The notes: a model not told the origin generated them from the sequence alone. Positions 1 to 6,429 are shown, counted from the stretch's first letter. The stretch is DNA of 15,933 nucleotides from Methanosarcinales archaeon (GCA_030606635.1 JAUWGA010000015.1:1-15933), one strand, 5' to 3'. Program-made: numbers and translations.

Positions 1-106
1 ATTGCGGTCCGCAGACGAGAGCGAGACTAGATTTTTCAGGTGCACGAAGTGCGGGAGAACGTGGCGAGAGTATGATTGATCGGTAATATCCTGTTCGCCC
101 CGATCT

Positions 107-235
107 TTACAAGTGGGAACAATCGACACTGATCGGCACGACTATCGTTTGCAGAATAGTACGGGACTTGTTCATGGGAATACGCCTGACCCCACCAATC
201 ATCCCCGGGATGACTGCCATAACAACCCGTCGCAT
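107..235 (-). CDS. small hypothetical ORF within repeat copy 1
   Basis: A 42-codon ORF not recognised as any family. It starts at ATG 235-233, just after a purine-rich GAGAGGAG ribosome-binding site, and ends with TAA at 109-107. The product begins MRRVVMAVIPGMIGGVRRIP and continues MNKSRTIL; it is basic with a short hydrophobic N-terminus. It lies 58 bases downstream of the broken PIN toxin gene on the same strand, so it could be a third gene of that operon. The same peptide core, VIPGMI(G/C)GV(R/K)RIPMNKSRTIL, recurs in the second repeat copy near 1080-1150, where the upstream part of the frame is broken by two single-base insertions. Conservation of the core with mostly silent or conservative changes suggests real coding, but a non-coding repeat read by chance cannot be excluded. 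Confidence 0.4.
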   Translation of the reverse strand: MRRVVMAVIPGMIGGVRRIPMNKSRTILQTIVVPISVDCSHL

Positions 236-240
236 AAACT
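144..240. repeat. imperfect direct repeat, copy 1
   Basis: About 97 bases that match 1070-1169 in the same orientation, with roughly a dozen substitutions and a few single-base indels. Shared landmarks are GCAGAATAGTACGGGA, TTCATGGGAATACGC, TCATCCCCGGGATGAC and GCCATAACAACCC. With the second copy it brackets the VapB-like/PIN locus. Confidence 0.8.
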
Positions 241-293
241 CCTCTCAACTTACAATCCTGCTCATGTCAGCACCAATCGCAGATTTCACCGGT

Positions 294-694
294 TTATTCG
301 ATCAGCAATGCCCTGAATCCAGCCTGTCGAAAATGGTCATCGGTGGTGAGTGCGTCGATAACCCCCATATCCTGCATGACGGTAAAAGAGATGCAATCGG
401 TCATCCCCCACTCTTTATCCATGCGGGAGGAATAGAGTTTTACTGCGCGGTCAAACAATTCCGGACTGATCGATACCACCTCGATATCAGGATCGCTCCG
501 CAGGTCTTCAATGGTAGCTACAGCGGCAGGTCGCCAGCGCAATCTGGAAAGCGTATTACCAATCTCTGTGAGTACAGCTTCGGTTATCACGAACCGACCC
601 ACAATCTCTGATGCGATGGCGCTGGCACGTTCTGATACTCATCAGATGTGTTTATCAATGCCAGAATGTAACCCGTGTCAATGAAAATAGCCAT
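294..694 (-). pseudogene. vapC: VapC-like PIN-domain toxin, frameshifted
   Basis: This is a PIN-domain ribonuclease gene split between two frames. The start ATG (694-692) opens with MAIFIDTGYILALINTSDEY, a typical PIN beta-1 with the first acidic residue in FIDT. The frame then runs into a stop at 588-586. The homologous continuation, ERASAIASEIVGRFVITEAV, is in a shifted frame and reads to TAA at 296-294. It includes DKEWGMTDCISF (the usual W-x-x-T-D PIN motif) and DALTTDDHFRQAGF. The two parts join naturally at about 632-637, consistent with loss of one base. The start lies 2 bases after the VapB-like stop, the usual toxin-antitoxin arrangement. Either the toxin is inactivated or this is a sequencing error; the locus is otherwise well preserved. 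VapC enzymes cleave RNA, often tRNA, and are neutralised by the neighbouring antitoxin. Confidence 0.8.
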
Positions 695-696
695 TT

Positions 697-912
697 TTAC
701 CGCTTATCTGTTCCATAGAGGTAGTGATCATGCTGCATAGCGAGGTCGGATATGCCCAAATCCATAGCCCGTTTTAGAATCTGTTTAAACGCATGGTTGG
801 GAATCTCTTTCTCTGCTGTTCCGATTGTGGCAACATGGCGTGTATGCAAGTCTACATGTCCTCCAGACTGAAATGCACGGATATCAGATGCCACGTTAAG
901 TGTTTTTGTCAT
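697..912 (-). CDS. VapB-like antitoxin
   Basis: A 71-residue protein directly upstream of the PIN toxin gene, with 2 bases between stop and start. I chose the ATG at 912-910 because an AGAGGT ribosome-binding site precedes it by about six bases; an upstream in-frame ATG at 936 has no such site. The product starts MTKTLNVASDIRAFQSGGHV and carries IPNHAFKQILKRAMDLGISD and a terminal HDHYLYG. I do not see a clear AbrB or ribbon-helix-helix fold, so the antitoxin call rests mainly on position and size. A TATA-like GTTTAAATG lies on this strand at 953-961. If the toxin is truly broken, this gene is an orphan antitoxin. Confidence 0.6.
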   Translation of the reverse strand: MTKTLNVASDIRAFQSGGHVDLHTRHVATIGTAEKEIPNHAFKQILKRAMDLGISDLAMQHDHYLYGTDKR

Positions 913-1205
913 ATGATTACCTCTCTGTTGAAGCATAAAACGGTTTTATGCTCATTTAAACATGAACCTATATGAATGAATGGTGGGCTTCTCATAAATT
1001 TTTCTGGTAAGCTGCTTATCCACAGTCGCACAGCGCCCGCGGCAGGCGCGGCATCAGCCAGCGATGCGCATCGTTCGCAGAATAGTACGGGATTTGTTCA
1101 TGGGAATACGCTTGACCCCACAAATCATCCCCGGGATGACTTGCCATAACAACCCAGCCGCATAAACCCCTTTACCCTGCAGGGATGTCAACCCCTCAAA
1201 TCCCT
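913..1205. other. intergenic stretch between toxin locus and SAP-like gene
   Basis: No convincing gene. It holds the presumed promoter of the antitoxin gene near 953-961, a GC-rich patch at about 1030-1075 with a perfect 12-base palindrome CGATGCGCATCG at 1062-1073, and repeat copy 2. ORFs crossing it are best explained as chance frames. Confidence 0.6.
1070..1169. repeat. imperfect direct repeat, copy 2 (frame-broken)
   Basis: Second copy of the repeat at 144-240, in the same orientation. Relative to copy 1 it has two single-base insertions near its start-codon end, so an ATG in the equivalent place reads only about 12 codons before a stop. The downstream peptide core IPGMICGVKRIPMNKSRTIL is still readable on the minus strand in a shifted frame, which suggests copy 2 is a decaying duplicate. 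Confidence 0.8.
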
Positions 1206-1355
1206 TTACTTCCTTGCGAGTTCCTCCAGAACTTCCTCCGGCAACTGCCTCACGATATCGATCTTCTTCACACAACTCGTCCGGATGCCGTGCTCCTTTG
1301 CAATCGGGCGCAGGTCCTTAAGCGTCACTTTATTTGCGACTTCCTCGATATCCAT
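1206..1355 (-). CDS. small SAP-like / Rho-N-like domain protein
   Basis: A 49-residue protein that a length filter would miss. It starts at ATG 1355-1353, about eight bases after GAGGTG, and ends at TAA 1208-1206. The sequence runs MDIEEVANKVTLKDLRPIAK, then EHGIRTSCVKKIDIVRQL and PEEVLEELARK. The pattern L-x-x-L-R-x-x-A-K-x-x-G-I followed by K-x-x-I-V matches the helix-extended loop-helix of SAP and Rho N-terminal domains, which bind nucleic acid. It follows the phasin-like gene by 12 bases, and that gene's stop codon sits right at this ribosome-binding site, so the two are almost certainly co-transcribed and translationally coupled. Its partner and target are unknown. Confidence 0.75.
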   Translation of the reverse strand: MDIEEVANKVTLKDLRPIAKEHGIRTSCVKKIDIVRQLPEEVLEELARK

Positions 1356-1367
1356 AAACTATTCACC

Positions 1368-1676
1368 TCACGTACCTGCAAGTTCCCGAACAGTCTTTTC
1401 GAGTTCTGTGATCTTATCTTCCATGCGTGCGACATCGTCCTTCGTTGCGATCTTTGACCGATCGATCGAGTTCTGCACACAATTTGAGATCGTATCTCCG
1501 AATTCCTGCATCTGCTTCTTCTTCTCTGTCAGGAGTTCATGGACAAGGGATTTCCCTTCTTCTCGATTCATCTCTCCTTTCTCGATGAGTTCGTCCACGG
1601 TCTGCCTGATCATCTCCTCGGTGATCGCAAGCACGCCGATCCCGATGAGTCCCAACTTTCTGAGTGTTTCGCTCAT
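1368..1676 (-). CDS. phasin-like coiled-coil protein
   Basis: A 102-residue protein starting MSETLRKLGLIGIGVLAITE at 1676, seven bases after a GGAGGT site. An in-frame ATG at 1703 lies upstream of that site and is not used here. The N-terminus has a short hydrophobic stretch (about 7-18), followed by EMIRQTVDELIEKGEMNREE and a predicted coiled coil including KDDVARMEDKITELEKTVRE near the end. This layout (hydrophobic opening, E-x-G-x-x-x-x-E-E-G-K linker, K-x-D-(I/V) then a heptad helix) is that of the phasin / polyhydroxyalkanoate-regulator-like family common in methanogens, where the real role is not established. It is the first gene of a two-gene operon with the SAP-like gene and is divergent from the dehydrogenase gene. 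Confidence 0.7.
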   Translation of the reverse strand: MSETLRKLGLIGIGVLAITEEMIRQTVDELIEKGEMNREEGKSLVHELLTEKKKQMQEFGDTISNCVQNSIDRSKIATKDDVARMEDKITELEKTVRELAGT

Positions 1677-1711
1677 GATAAAAACCTCCAACTGACACAA
1701 CACATTTATCT

Positions 1712-1720
1712 GATATATAA
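1712..1720. promoter_or_regulatory. TATA-like box between divergent genes
   Basis: GATATATAA lies about 20-27 bases upstream of the dehydrogenase ATG at 1739. That gene has no ribosome-binding site, so the box fits a leaderless transcript starting at or close to the ATG. The near-symmetric A/T stretch could also serve the phasin-like gene on the other strand, which does have a GGAGGT site. Seen in sequence; transcription is inferred. Confidence 0.55.
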
Positions 1721-1738
1721 CTTCTGATAATAGATACT

Positions 1739-2749
1739 ATGAAGAAAGCAGCAGTCATTCGAGGCGATGGCACAGGACCGGAACTTGTGGACTCCATGAT
1801 GAGGGTCATTGATGCGGTGAGTCCTGACATCGAGTTCGTACCGTGCGAGGCAGGAGAGGAATGGTGGAAGGAACACGGCGGAGATTCATTAATCCCGGAT
1901 GAGACATGGGATACACTACAGGAGACCGATGCATGTTTCAAGGGACCGACCACGACGCCCGGAGTTGTTGGTGCGCCAAGGAGCGTTGCCGTAAGCATCC
2001 GCCAGCGATTCGATCTATATGCGAACGTGCGCCCGATAAAGACCTTTAAAGGAGCGCCTGCGCCGCTTGGTGACGTCGATTTCGTCGCGGTCAGGGAAGC
2101 AACGGAAGGCATGTATTTCGGAAAAGAGGTAGAGATAACAGAGGACACATTCATTGCGATCCGGAGAATCACGCGACGCGCATGTGAGAATATATCGAGG
2201 TACGCTTTTGAGGAAGCTATGAGGCGGGGCTGGGATACCGTTGTCGGAATCCACAAGAGTAACATCTTACGGATGACCTGCGGCGCATTCATGGACACCT
2301 TGCGCGCCACTGCAACAGAGTATCCTGATGTGGAACTCTGGGAGTACCACGTCGATAACATGGCGCAGCAACTCGTGAAGAATCCGCAACTCTTCAATCA
2401 CAAGGTGCTCGTCTCTACAAACCTCTTTATGGATATCATAAGCGAGCAGTGCGCAGGGCTGATCGGGAGCATCGGTCTGGTATATTCGGCAAACATAGGC
2501 GACGATTACGCGATGTTTGAGCCGGCACACGGCTCTGCTCCGAAGTACAAAGGACTGGACAAGGTGGATCCGTGCGCAACGATCCTTGCCGGCGCATGGA
2601 TGCTTCGGTATCTCGGCGCGGCTGATGGGGCGGACGCAATCATCCGTGCAACCGAGCAGACGATTGCGGGGGGCATAACCACGTACGATCTTGGCGGAAG
2701 TGCGAGCATGAGCGCTATGACCGACGCAATCATCAGAAATCTGGGGTGA
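1739..2749 (+). CDS. isocitrate/isopropylmalate dehydrogenase family protein (isocitrate dehydrogenase-like)
   Basis: A 336-residue beta-decarboxylating dehydrogenase, soluble and metal-dependent. Conserved elements in order: IRGDGTGPELV near the N-terminus; substrate loop RSVAVSIRQRFDLYANVRP (81-99) with S82, R88 and R98; R119 and Y126 in REATEGMYFG; K173 in IHKSNILR; metal ligands D206 (VDNM) and D232 in NLFMDIISE; SANIGDD; and HGSAPKYKGLDKVDP. The RS-x-x-V loop and the K-Y pair (269-270) after HGSAP resemble NADP-dependent isocitrate dehydrogenase rather than NAD-type isopropylmalate dehydrogenase, which usually has D-I there. The protein is much shorter than bacterial isocitrate dehydrogenase (about 410). 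At the usual third metal aspartate it has glutamate (E236). It may supply 2-oxoglutarate, but isopropylmalate or homoisocitrate activity cannot be excluded. The family is certain, the substrate is not. Confidence 0.85.
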   Translation: MKKAAVIRGDGTGPELVDSMMRVIDAVSPDIEFVPCEAGEEWWKEHGGDSLIPDETWDTLQETDACFKGPTTTPGVVGAPRSVAVSIRQRFDLYANVRPIKTFKGAPAPLGDVDFVAVREATEGMYFGKEVEITEDTFIAIRRITRRACENISRYAFEEAMRRGWDTVVGIHKSNILRMTCGAFMDTLRATATEYPDVELWEYHVDNMAQQLVKNPQLFNHKVLVSTNLFMDIISEQCAGLIGSIGLVYSANIGDDYAMFEPAHGSAPKYKGLDKVDPCATILAGAWMLRYLGAADGADAIIRATEQTIAGGITTYDLGGSASMSAMTDAIIRNLG

Positions 2750-2796
2750 ACTGACCCCGGACATATCGGAACCAAACAGGGAATTTGACCGCGAAG

Positions 2797-2857
2797 AACA
2801 CAGAGGGACACGGAGGATTGATTTAAAAACTCTGTGCTCTCCGTGCCCTCTGTGGTT
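2797..2857. repeat. palindromic CACAGAGGG-type dispersed repeat
   Basis: Two inverted arms, AACACAGAGGGACACGGAG (2797-2815) and CTCCGTGCCCTCTGTGGTT (2839-2857), pair over 19 positions with two mismatches around a 23-base loop. This resembles the widely scattered palindrome often mistranslated as peptides rich in N-H-R-x-H-x-E-H-R. It separates the dehydrogenase gene from the pantoate kinase gene and could form a hairpin in a read-through transcript. Confidence 0.7.
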
Positions 2858-2896
2858 AAATCCGGTGACTTTTACCGCTTGTGTAAAACACATACC

Positions 2897-3754
2897 ATGA
2901 CTCAACCACCCGGACCCAGAGCCGCGTTTGCACCGGCGCACATCACAGGATTCTTCGTGATCTGCCCGCATGAAAACCCCGCGCTGGCAGGATCGCTCGG
3001 CTGCGGGATAACACTGGAAGCAGGCATCACCACCCGCGTCGAGATCGGCGGTTCTGATGGTTCGGACAGTTCGCCATGCCCGACTATCGGATCGGTCGTC
3101 ACAAGACTGACCCGACACCCGTGTTCGGTTCGCATCACATCTGACATCCCGATCGGCGCCGGGTTCGGAGCGAGCGGTGCAGGTGCACTCGGTGTTGCAT
3201 TCGCACTCAATCATGCACTATCCCTCGACCTGACCGCAAACCAGCTGACAGAGATCGCACACATCGCAGAGGTCGAGAACCGGACCGGACTCGGGGACGT
3301 GGTGGCGCAGTCGCTTGGGGGGGTGGTCATCAGGCGCACACCCGGAGCTTCTGCGCGACTTGACAGGATATGCACGGATGCGAAGGATGTATTCTGGGCA
3401 GTATTTGATAAAATGCCTACAAAAGAGATATTAAACGACAATAATGCCGCAGATCAGATCAATCCTGCTGGGATTGCGTCGCTGCGTGAACTCTTGAAGA
3501 TGCCGACGGTTGAGAACTTCATGATCCAGTCGAGGCGGTTCGCAGCCGGAACCGGACTGATGAGCGATACGGTCTCTGATGCCGCGGACGCGGTCGAGGC
3601 TGCAGGCGGCATGGCATCGCAGGCGATGCTTGGCGATTCCGTCTTTGCAGTCGATGTAACCGGCGGTGCCGGGGACGCAATCGAGTCGGCACTCTCTGAG
3701 TTTGGAAGCGTTGGCAGGAGCAGGATCGATTTTAGAGGGACAAGGTTGATCTGA
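2897..3754 (+). CDS. pok: pantoate kinase (archaeal GHMP type)
   Basis: A 285-residue GHMP-superfamily kinase that phosphorylates pantoate in the archaeal coenzyme A pathway, in the cytosol. The start MTQPPGPRAAFAPAHITGFF is chosen because family members begin close to the A-F-x-P-A-H-I-T-G-F-F motif; the frame is open further upstream but only through the palindromic repeat. The glycine-rich ATP loop is PIGAGFGASGAGALG (about 85-99), followed by EVENRTGLGDVVAQ (about 125-138) and GGVVIR, both characteristic of archaeal pantoate kinases. Residues 50-65 (GGSDGSDSSP) are a short low-complexity stretch. No ribosome-binding site is evident, so a short-leader or leaderless message is likely. It lies downstream of the dehydrogenase gene on the same strand, separated by about 150 bases with a hairpin. 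Confidence 0.88.
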   Translation: MTQPPGPRAAFAPAHITGFFVICPHENPALAGSLGCGITLEAGITTRVEIGGSDGSDSSPCPTIGSVVTRLTRHPCSVRITSDIPIGAGFGASGAGALGVAFALNHALSLDLTANQLTEIAHIAEVENRTGLGDVVAQSLGGVVIRRTPGASARLDRICTDAKDVFWAVFDKMPTKEILNDNNAADQINPAGIASLRELLKMPTVENFMIQSRRFAAGTGLMSDTVSDAADAVEAAGGMASQAMLGDSVFAVDVTGGAGDAIESALSEFGSVGRSRIDFRGTRLI

Positions 3755-3789
3755 TCGGAGTAGATGAAAATAGCATCCTATTGTCTCAA

Positions 3790-3815
3790 CAACTTAATTT
3801 TTGGATAATTTTATA
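3790..3815 (+). terminator. T-rich tract after pantoate kinase
   Basis: Two runs of T within about 20 bases (AATTTTTGG and AATTTTATAA) follow the kinase stop by about 40 bases. Archaeal termination often uses such U-rich tracts without a hairpin. Confidence 0.35.
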
Positions 3816-3821
3816 ATCCAT

Positions 3822-3950
3822 CCCCCGCCGTGCCACGCTTGGACTGGAAGTCCAAGGCACCCGATGCGCGGGGGGTCGTGCAATGAGACGAGTCACCACC
3901 TCGGACTCCGCTTTGCCAAAGTCTGAGGCATCAACGGGGTGCATGGGGTT
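3822..3950 (+). ncRNA. GC-rich structured block: candidate RNA or IS605/TnpB element end
   Basis: A GC-rich island between AT-rich flanks with nested inverted repeats. The outer stem is CCCCCGC (3822-3828) with GCGGGGG (3868-3874), then GTGC/GCAC (3830-3833 with 3857-3860), and an apical hairpin CTTGGACT-GGA-AGTCCAAG (3838-3856). A second hairpin CCTCGGACT (3899-3907) with AGTCTGAGG (3920-3928) forms nine pairs including one G-U. A plus-strand frame is also open throughout and reads TLGLEVQGTRCAGG then RRVTTSDSALPKSEASTG. That could be the C-terminal tail of a TnpB-like protein, whose 3' end normally overlaps the guide-type RNA and the right end of IS605 elements. No TnpB catalytic core is present here. 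A free-standing small RNA is an alternative. Confidence 0.4.
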
Positions 3951-4437
3951 TTCTATCGCCTATTGGTTTTTTTTGGTAATTTTCAATAGGAAGGGGCACG
4001 GAAAAGGTATAGGGTCTTTGGGAAGCACCTAATATGAAAACGCAGGGGTAAAATCGGCGTATTATCTCAAAGTAATCAGTAGTATTGATAGTATCAAAAC
4101 TGAAGCCGATTGGGCTGCACATGCTTTTGGTTATTAGGAGTAATTCACCACCGAAGGTAGCATTTTCTTTGATGCTATATTTTTCTAAATATTTTTGACA
4201 ATGATAATATGAATTCAATAATAAAAAAGATTCCCTGTTTAAAATATCTTCTTTTGTATTATTTACCCATCTCACATTTTCTATATTTAAAGGCTCGACA
4301 GGCATGAATCTGAATTTAACTTCAAACCCTTCATAACCCAAAGTGGCTGCATGTTGTTTTGATCGTTCTGTCTGATGAATATAAATTATTCTGAATGTAC
4401 CTCTGAATTTCTCATAAGAACATGGTCATCCTGCGAG
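3931..4437 (-). pseudogene. 5'-truncated AT-rich ORF of unknown function
   Basis: An open frame runs from just after a TGA near 4436 to TAG at 3933-3931 without an ATG or GTG start. The first possible start is TTG at 4341-4339, with no ribosome-binding site, yet the frame upstream still reads like protein (YEKFRGTFRIIYIHQTERSK). The downstream part includes VRWVNNTKEDILNRESFLL and FGGELLLITKSMCSPIGFSF. This suggests a gene that lost its 5' end when the sequence around 4417-4462 was joined to it. The last dozen codons run into the structured block and look like read-through of foreign sequence. I recognise no family. Confidence 0.35.
3959..3990. terminator. inverted repeat with T-run
   Basis: CCTATTG (3959-3965) and CAATAGG (3984-3990) can pair around a loop containing eight consecutive T. 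It sits between the GC-rich block and the truncated ORF and may be a terminator or an element boundary. Confidence 0.3.
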
Positions 4438-4462
4438 GGTATGACCAGATGACCCATGTTCT
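4417..4462. repeat. long hairpin 3' of the hydrolase gene
   Basis: AGAACATGGTCATC (4417-4430) pairs with GATGACCCATGTTCT (4448-4462) over 14 pairs with one bulged base; a 17-base segment separates the arms. On the plus strand it is followed by GCGTTTTT, like an intrinsic terminator, but no plus-strand gene ends here. On the minus strand it lies 15 bases past the stop of the hydrolase gene and could end or stabilise that message. Confidence 0.6.
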
Positions 4463-4476
4463 GCGTTTTTATTATC

Positions 4477-6429
4477 TTAATTGTTAGTCGATTGTTTGCT
4501 CAAGAAATTTTTAGTTCTGTTGGCAGCATTTGCCCGAAGGTTGTAATAGTAAAAAGGAATATCATAGGTATGGTAAATTCCCTTTCCAAATCCAGAAGAA
4601 ATTGAATACAAGACTTCTTCATCAGCAGTACTGCAGATTAACACGCCATTAGTTTGGTCAATTTTAGCATCGGCGTATTGTGGCACCGGCACAAATTGTA
4701 ATGTTGAATTCGGCATGATTGATCCAAGACCTTGAGTAGTGGTTGCTAAAGTCTCATCCCTTGTCCAAGTGATTGGATTTATAACAATACCCACCATACC
4801 AAGTAAAGCGGGATTGGTTCCTGGAAGAACATCAGGAGCTTGGGTGTTATACGAGATTATTACTCCCGTATCATCAGGACCTTTGGCAAATTTCAGGTGC
4901 GTATTATTGTCAAGATAGGCAGGTGTAATTGCATGTCCGATAACATATGCAGCAACCATTCTTTCATATACCTTTTGATTTTCTTTCATGTATTCAGCCA
5001 ACAAGTTACCCATTACAATTGCCCCTTGCGAATGTCCAACTAAAATAAATGGACGACCCTTGTTGTAGTGCCGGATATAGTAATCGAAAGCCGAAATTCC
5101 ATCTAATGTCGGTATACCTCCCACTATTATTGCTGCTTGTTCTTCCGACGGAGTCTGCTCTTGAATACCCCATTGTCGGTAGTACGGTGCGTAAATATTA
5201 CCTACAGTTTCAAAAGCGGTAGCCTGTCGTGCAAATGCTTGGGGTGCCCCTACTAACATGGAAGGATTGTCGATGTCACAAATATTTGGCTCATTCTCAT
5301 TTACTTTCTGCCATGCAGTTGGATATAGGTAAAAAATATCTACTTCTTTATCAACTGAAACAGGCAATGATAACCAATGTTCAGATTTTGAATAATCGGT
5401 AGCATTTTCTTTATTTTTGCGCAAGAAATTTTTAGTTCTGTTTTCGGCATTTGCCCGAAGGTTGTAGTAGTAAAAAGGAATATCAAAGGTATGGTAAATT
5501 CCCTTTCCTAATCCGACAGTGATTGGGTGCAGGGCTTCTTCATCAGCAGTACTGCAGATCAACACGCCGTTGATTTGGTCGACTTTGGCATCGGCGTATT
5601 GCGGCACTGGCACAAATTGTAATGTCGCCGGATCCGGCATGATTGATCCAATGCCTTGAGCCGTGGTTGCCACGGTCTCGTCCCTTGTCCATGTGATTGG
5701 ATTTATGACAAGACCCACCATGCCCATTAAGATTGGATTGGTTCCTGGAAGAACATCAGGAGCTTGGGTGTTATACGAGATTATTACTCCCGTATCATCA
5801 GGACCTTCGGCAAATTTCAGGTGCGTATTATTGTTAAGATAGGCAGGCGTAACTGGATATCCGATAACATATGCAGCAATCATTCTTTCATACACCATTT
5901 TATTTTCTTCCACGTATTCGGCCAATAGGTTACTCAGTACATTTGCTCCTTGTGAATGTCCGACTAAAATAAACGGACGACCTTTGTTGTAGTGCTTGAT
6001 ATAGTAGTCGAAGGCCGAAATCGCATCTGATGTTGGTATGCCCCCTAGCATTGCTACTTCTTCGGCATGTGGCATCGACACTGCCTCAATGTTCAACTGT
6101 CTGTAGTATGGTGCGTAAATATTACCTACGGTTTCAAAAGCAGTAGCCTGTCGTTCAAATGCTTGGGGTGCCAGTACTAACATGGAAGGATTGTCGATAT
6201 CACAAATCTGTGGGTTAAGATCAGTACTTGTCCATGCGGTCGGATAAAGGTAAAAAACATCTACTTCTTTGTCAACCGAAGCAGGTAAAGATAACCAATG
6301 TTCAGATTTTGAATAATCGGTAGCATTTTCTTCATTTTTGTATGGTACAACAGTTGAACTTAAAAAGTATACTATAATAAATACGAGAGAAACTGCAACT
6401 ATTACCCCAATCGTTAATTTTTTATTCAC
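4477..6429 (-). CDS. membrane-anchored tandem DUF3089 alpha/beta-hydrolase
   Basis: A 650-residue protein starting at GTG 6429-6427. Residues 1-5 are basic and about 6-28 form one hydrophobic helix (TIGVIVAVSLVFIIVYFLSS), an anchor or uncleaved signal, so both domains are probably outside the cell. Two DUF3089-type hydrolase domains follow, each beginning ENATDYSKSEHWLSLP (about 35-340 and 342-648). Each has VDVFYLYPTAW or its variant, the nucleophile elbow GHSQG (VGHSQGANV and VGHSQGAIV), GPDDTGVIISYNTQAPDVLP, and a terminal GKGIYHT(F/Y)DIPFYYYNLRAN with the likely catalytic histidine. Both serines and histidines are retained, so both domains may be active. DUF3089 proteins are presumed esterases or lipases; the substrate is unknown. 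A TATA-like CTTTATATGG lies on this strand at 6461-6470. The gene is more AT-rich than the flanking core genes and sits between mobile-element remnants, which suggests transfer. Confidence 0.85.
   Translation of the reverse strand: MNKKLTIGVIVAVSLVFIIVYFLSSTVVPYKNEENATDYSKSEHWLSLPASVDKEVDVFYLYPTAWTSTDLNPQICDIDNPSMLVLAPQAFERQATAFETVGNIYAPYYRQLNIEAVSMPHAEEVAMLGGIPTSDAISAFDYYIKHYNKGRPFILVGHSQGANVLSNLLAEYVEENKMVYERMIAAYVIGYPVTPAYLNNNTHLKFAEGPDDTGVIISYNTQAPDVLPGTNPILMGMVGLVINPITWTRDETVATTAQGIGSIMPDPATLQFVPVPQYADAKVDQINGVLICSTADEEALHPITVGLGKGIYHTFDIPFYYYNLRANAENRTKNFLRKNKENATDYSKSEHWLSLPVSVDKEVDIFYLYPTAWQKVNENEPNICDIDNPSMLVGAPQAFARQATAFETVGNIYAPYYRQWGIQEQTPSEEQAAIIVGGIPTLDGISAFDYYIRHYNKGRPFILVGHSQGAIVMGNLLAEYMKENQKVYERMVAAYVIGHAITPAYLDNNTHLKFAKGPDDTGVIISYNTQAPDVLPGTNPALLGMVGIVINPITWTRDETLATTTQGLGSIMPNSTLQFVPVPQYADAKIDQTNGVLICSTADEEVLYSISSGFGKGIYHTYDIPFYYYNLRANAANRTKNFLSKQSTNN
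4501..6333 (-). repeat. in-frame tandem duplication, 921-base period
   Basis: The two halves of the hydrolase gene are offset by exactly 921 bases (307 codons). CAAGAAATTTTTAGTTCTG occurs at 4501 and 5422, and TCAGATTTTGAATAATCGG at 5381 and 6302. Most of the two units align with high identity; small compensating indels occur at WTSTDLNPQ versus WQKVNENEPN and at DPATLQ versus NSTLQ, so both ends keep the same period. Confidence 0.9.

Noticed and set aside
168..611. 147-codon plus-strand ORF
   Set aside because: Antisense to the PIN toxin gene and repeat copy 1, with no recognisable domain.
1054..1275. 73-codon minus-strand ORF across repeat copy 2
   Set aside because: Its first part overlaps the SAP-like gene in another frame and has no ribosome-binding site; only the repeat-derived core has meaning.
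1537..2397. Long minus-strand ORF opposite the dehydrogenase gene
   Set aside because: It is antisense to a gene with full catalytic motifs and is Ser/Thr-rich low-information sequence; a codon-bias shadow.
2267..3214. 315-codon minus-strand ORF with NHRGHGEHR peptide
   Set aside because: It crosses two real genes and the palindromic repeat; the H-R-rich peptide is the known mistranslation of that repeat.
4477..6429. Two separate hydrolase genes instead of one
   Set aside because: The frame is continuous through the junction with no stop and no internal ribosome-binding site, and only the first unit has a membrane anchor.
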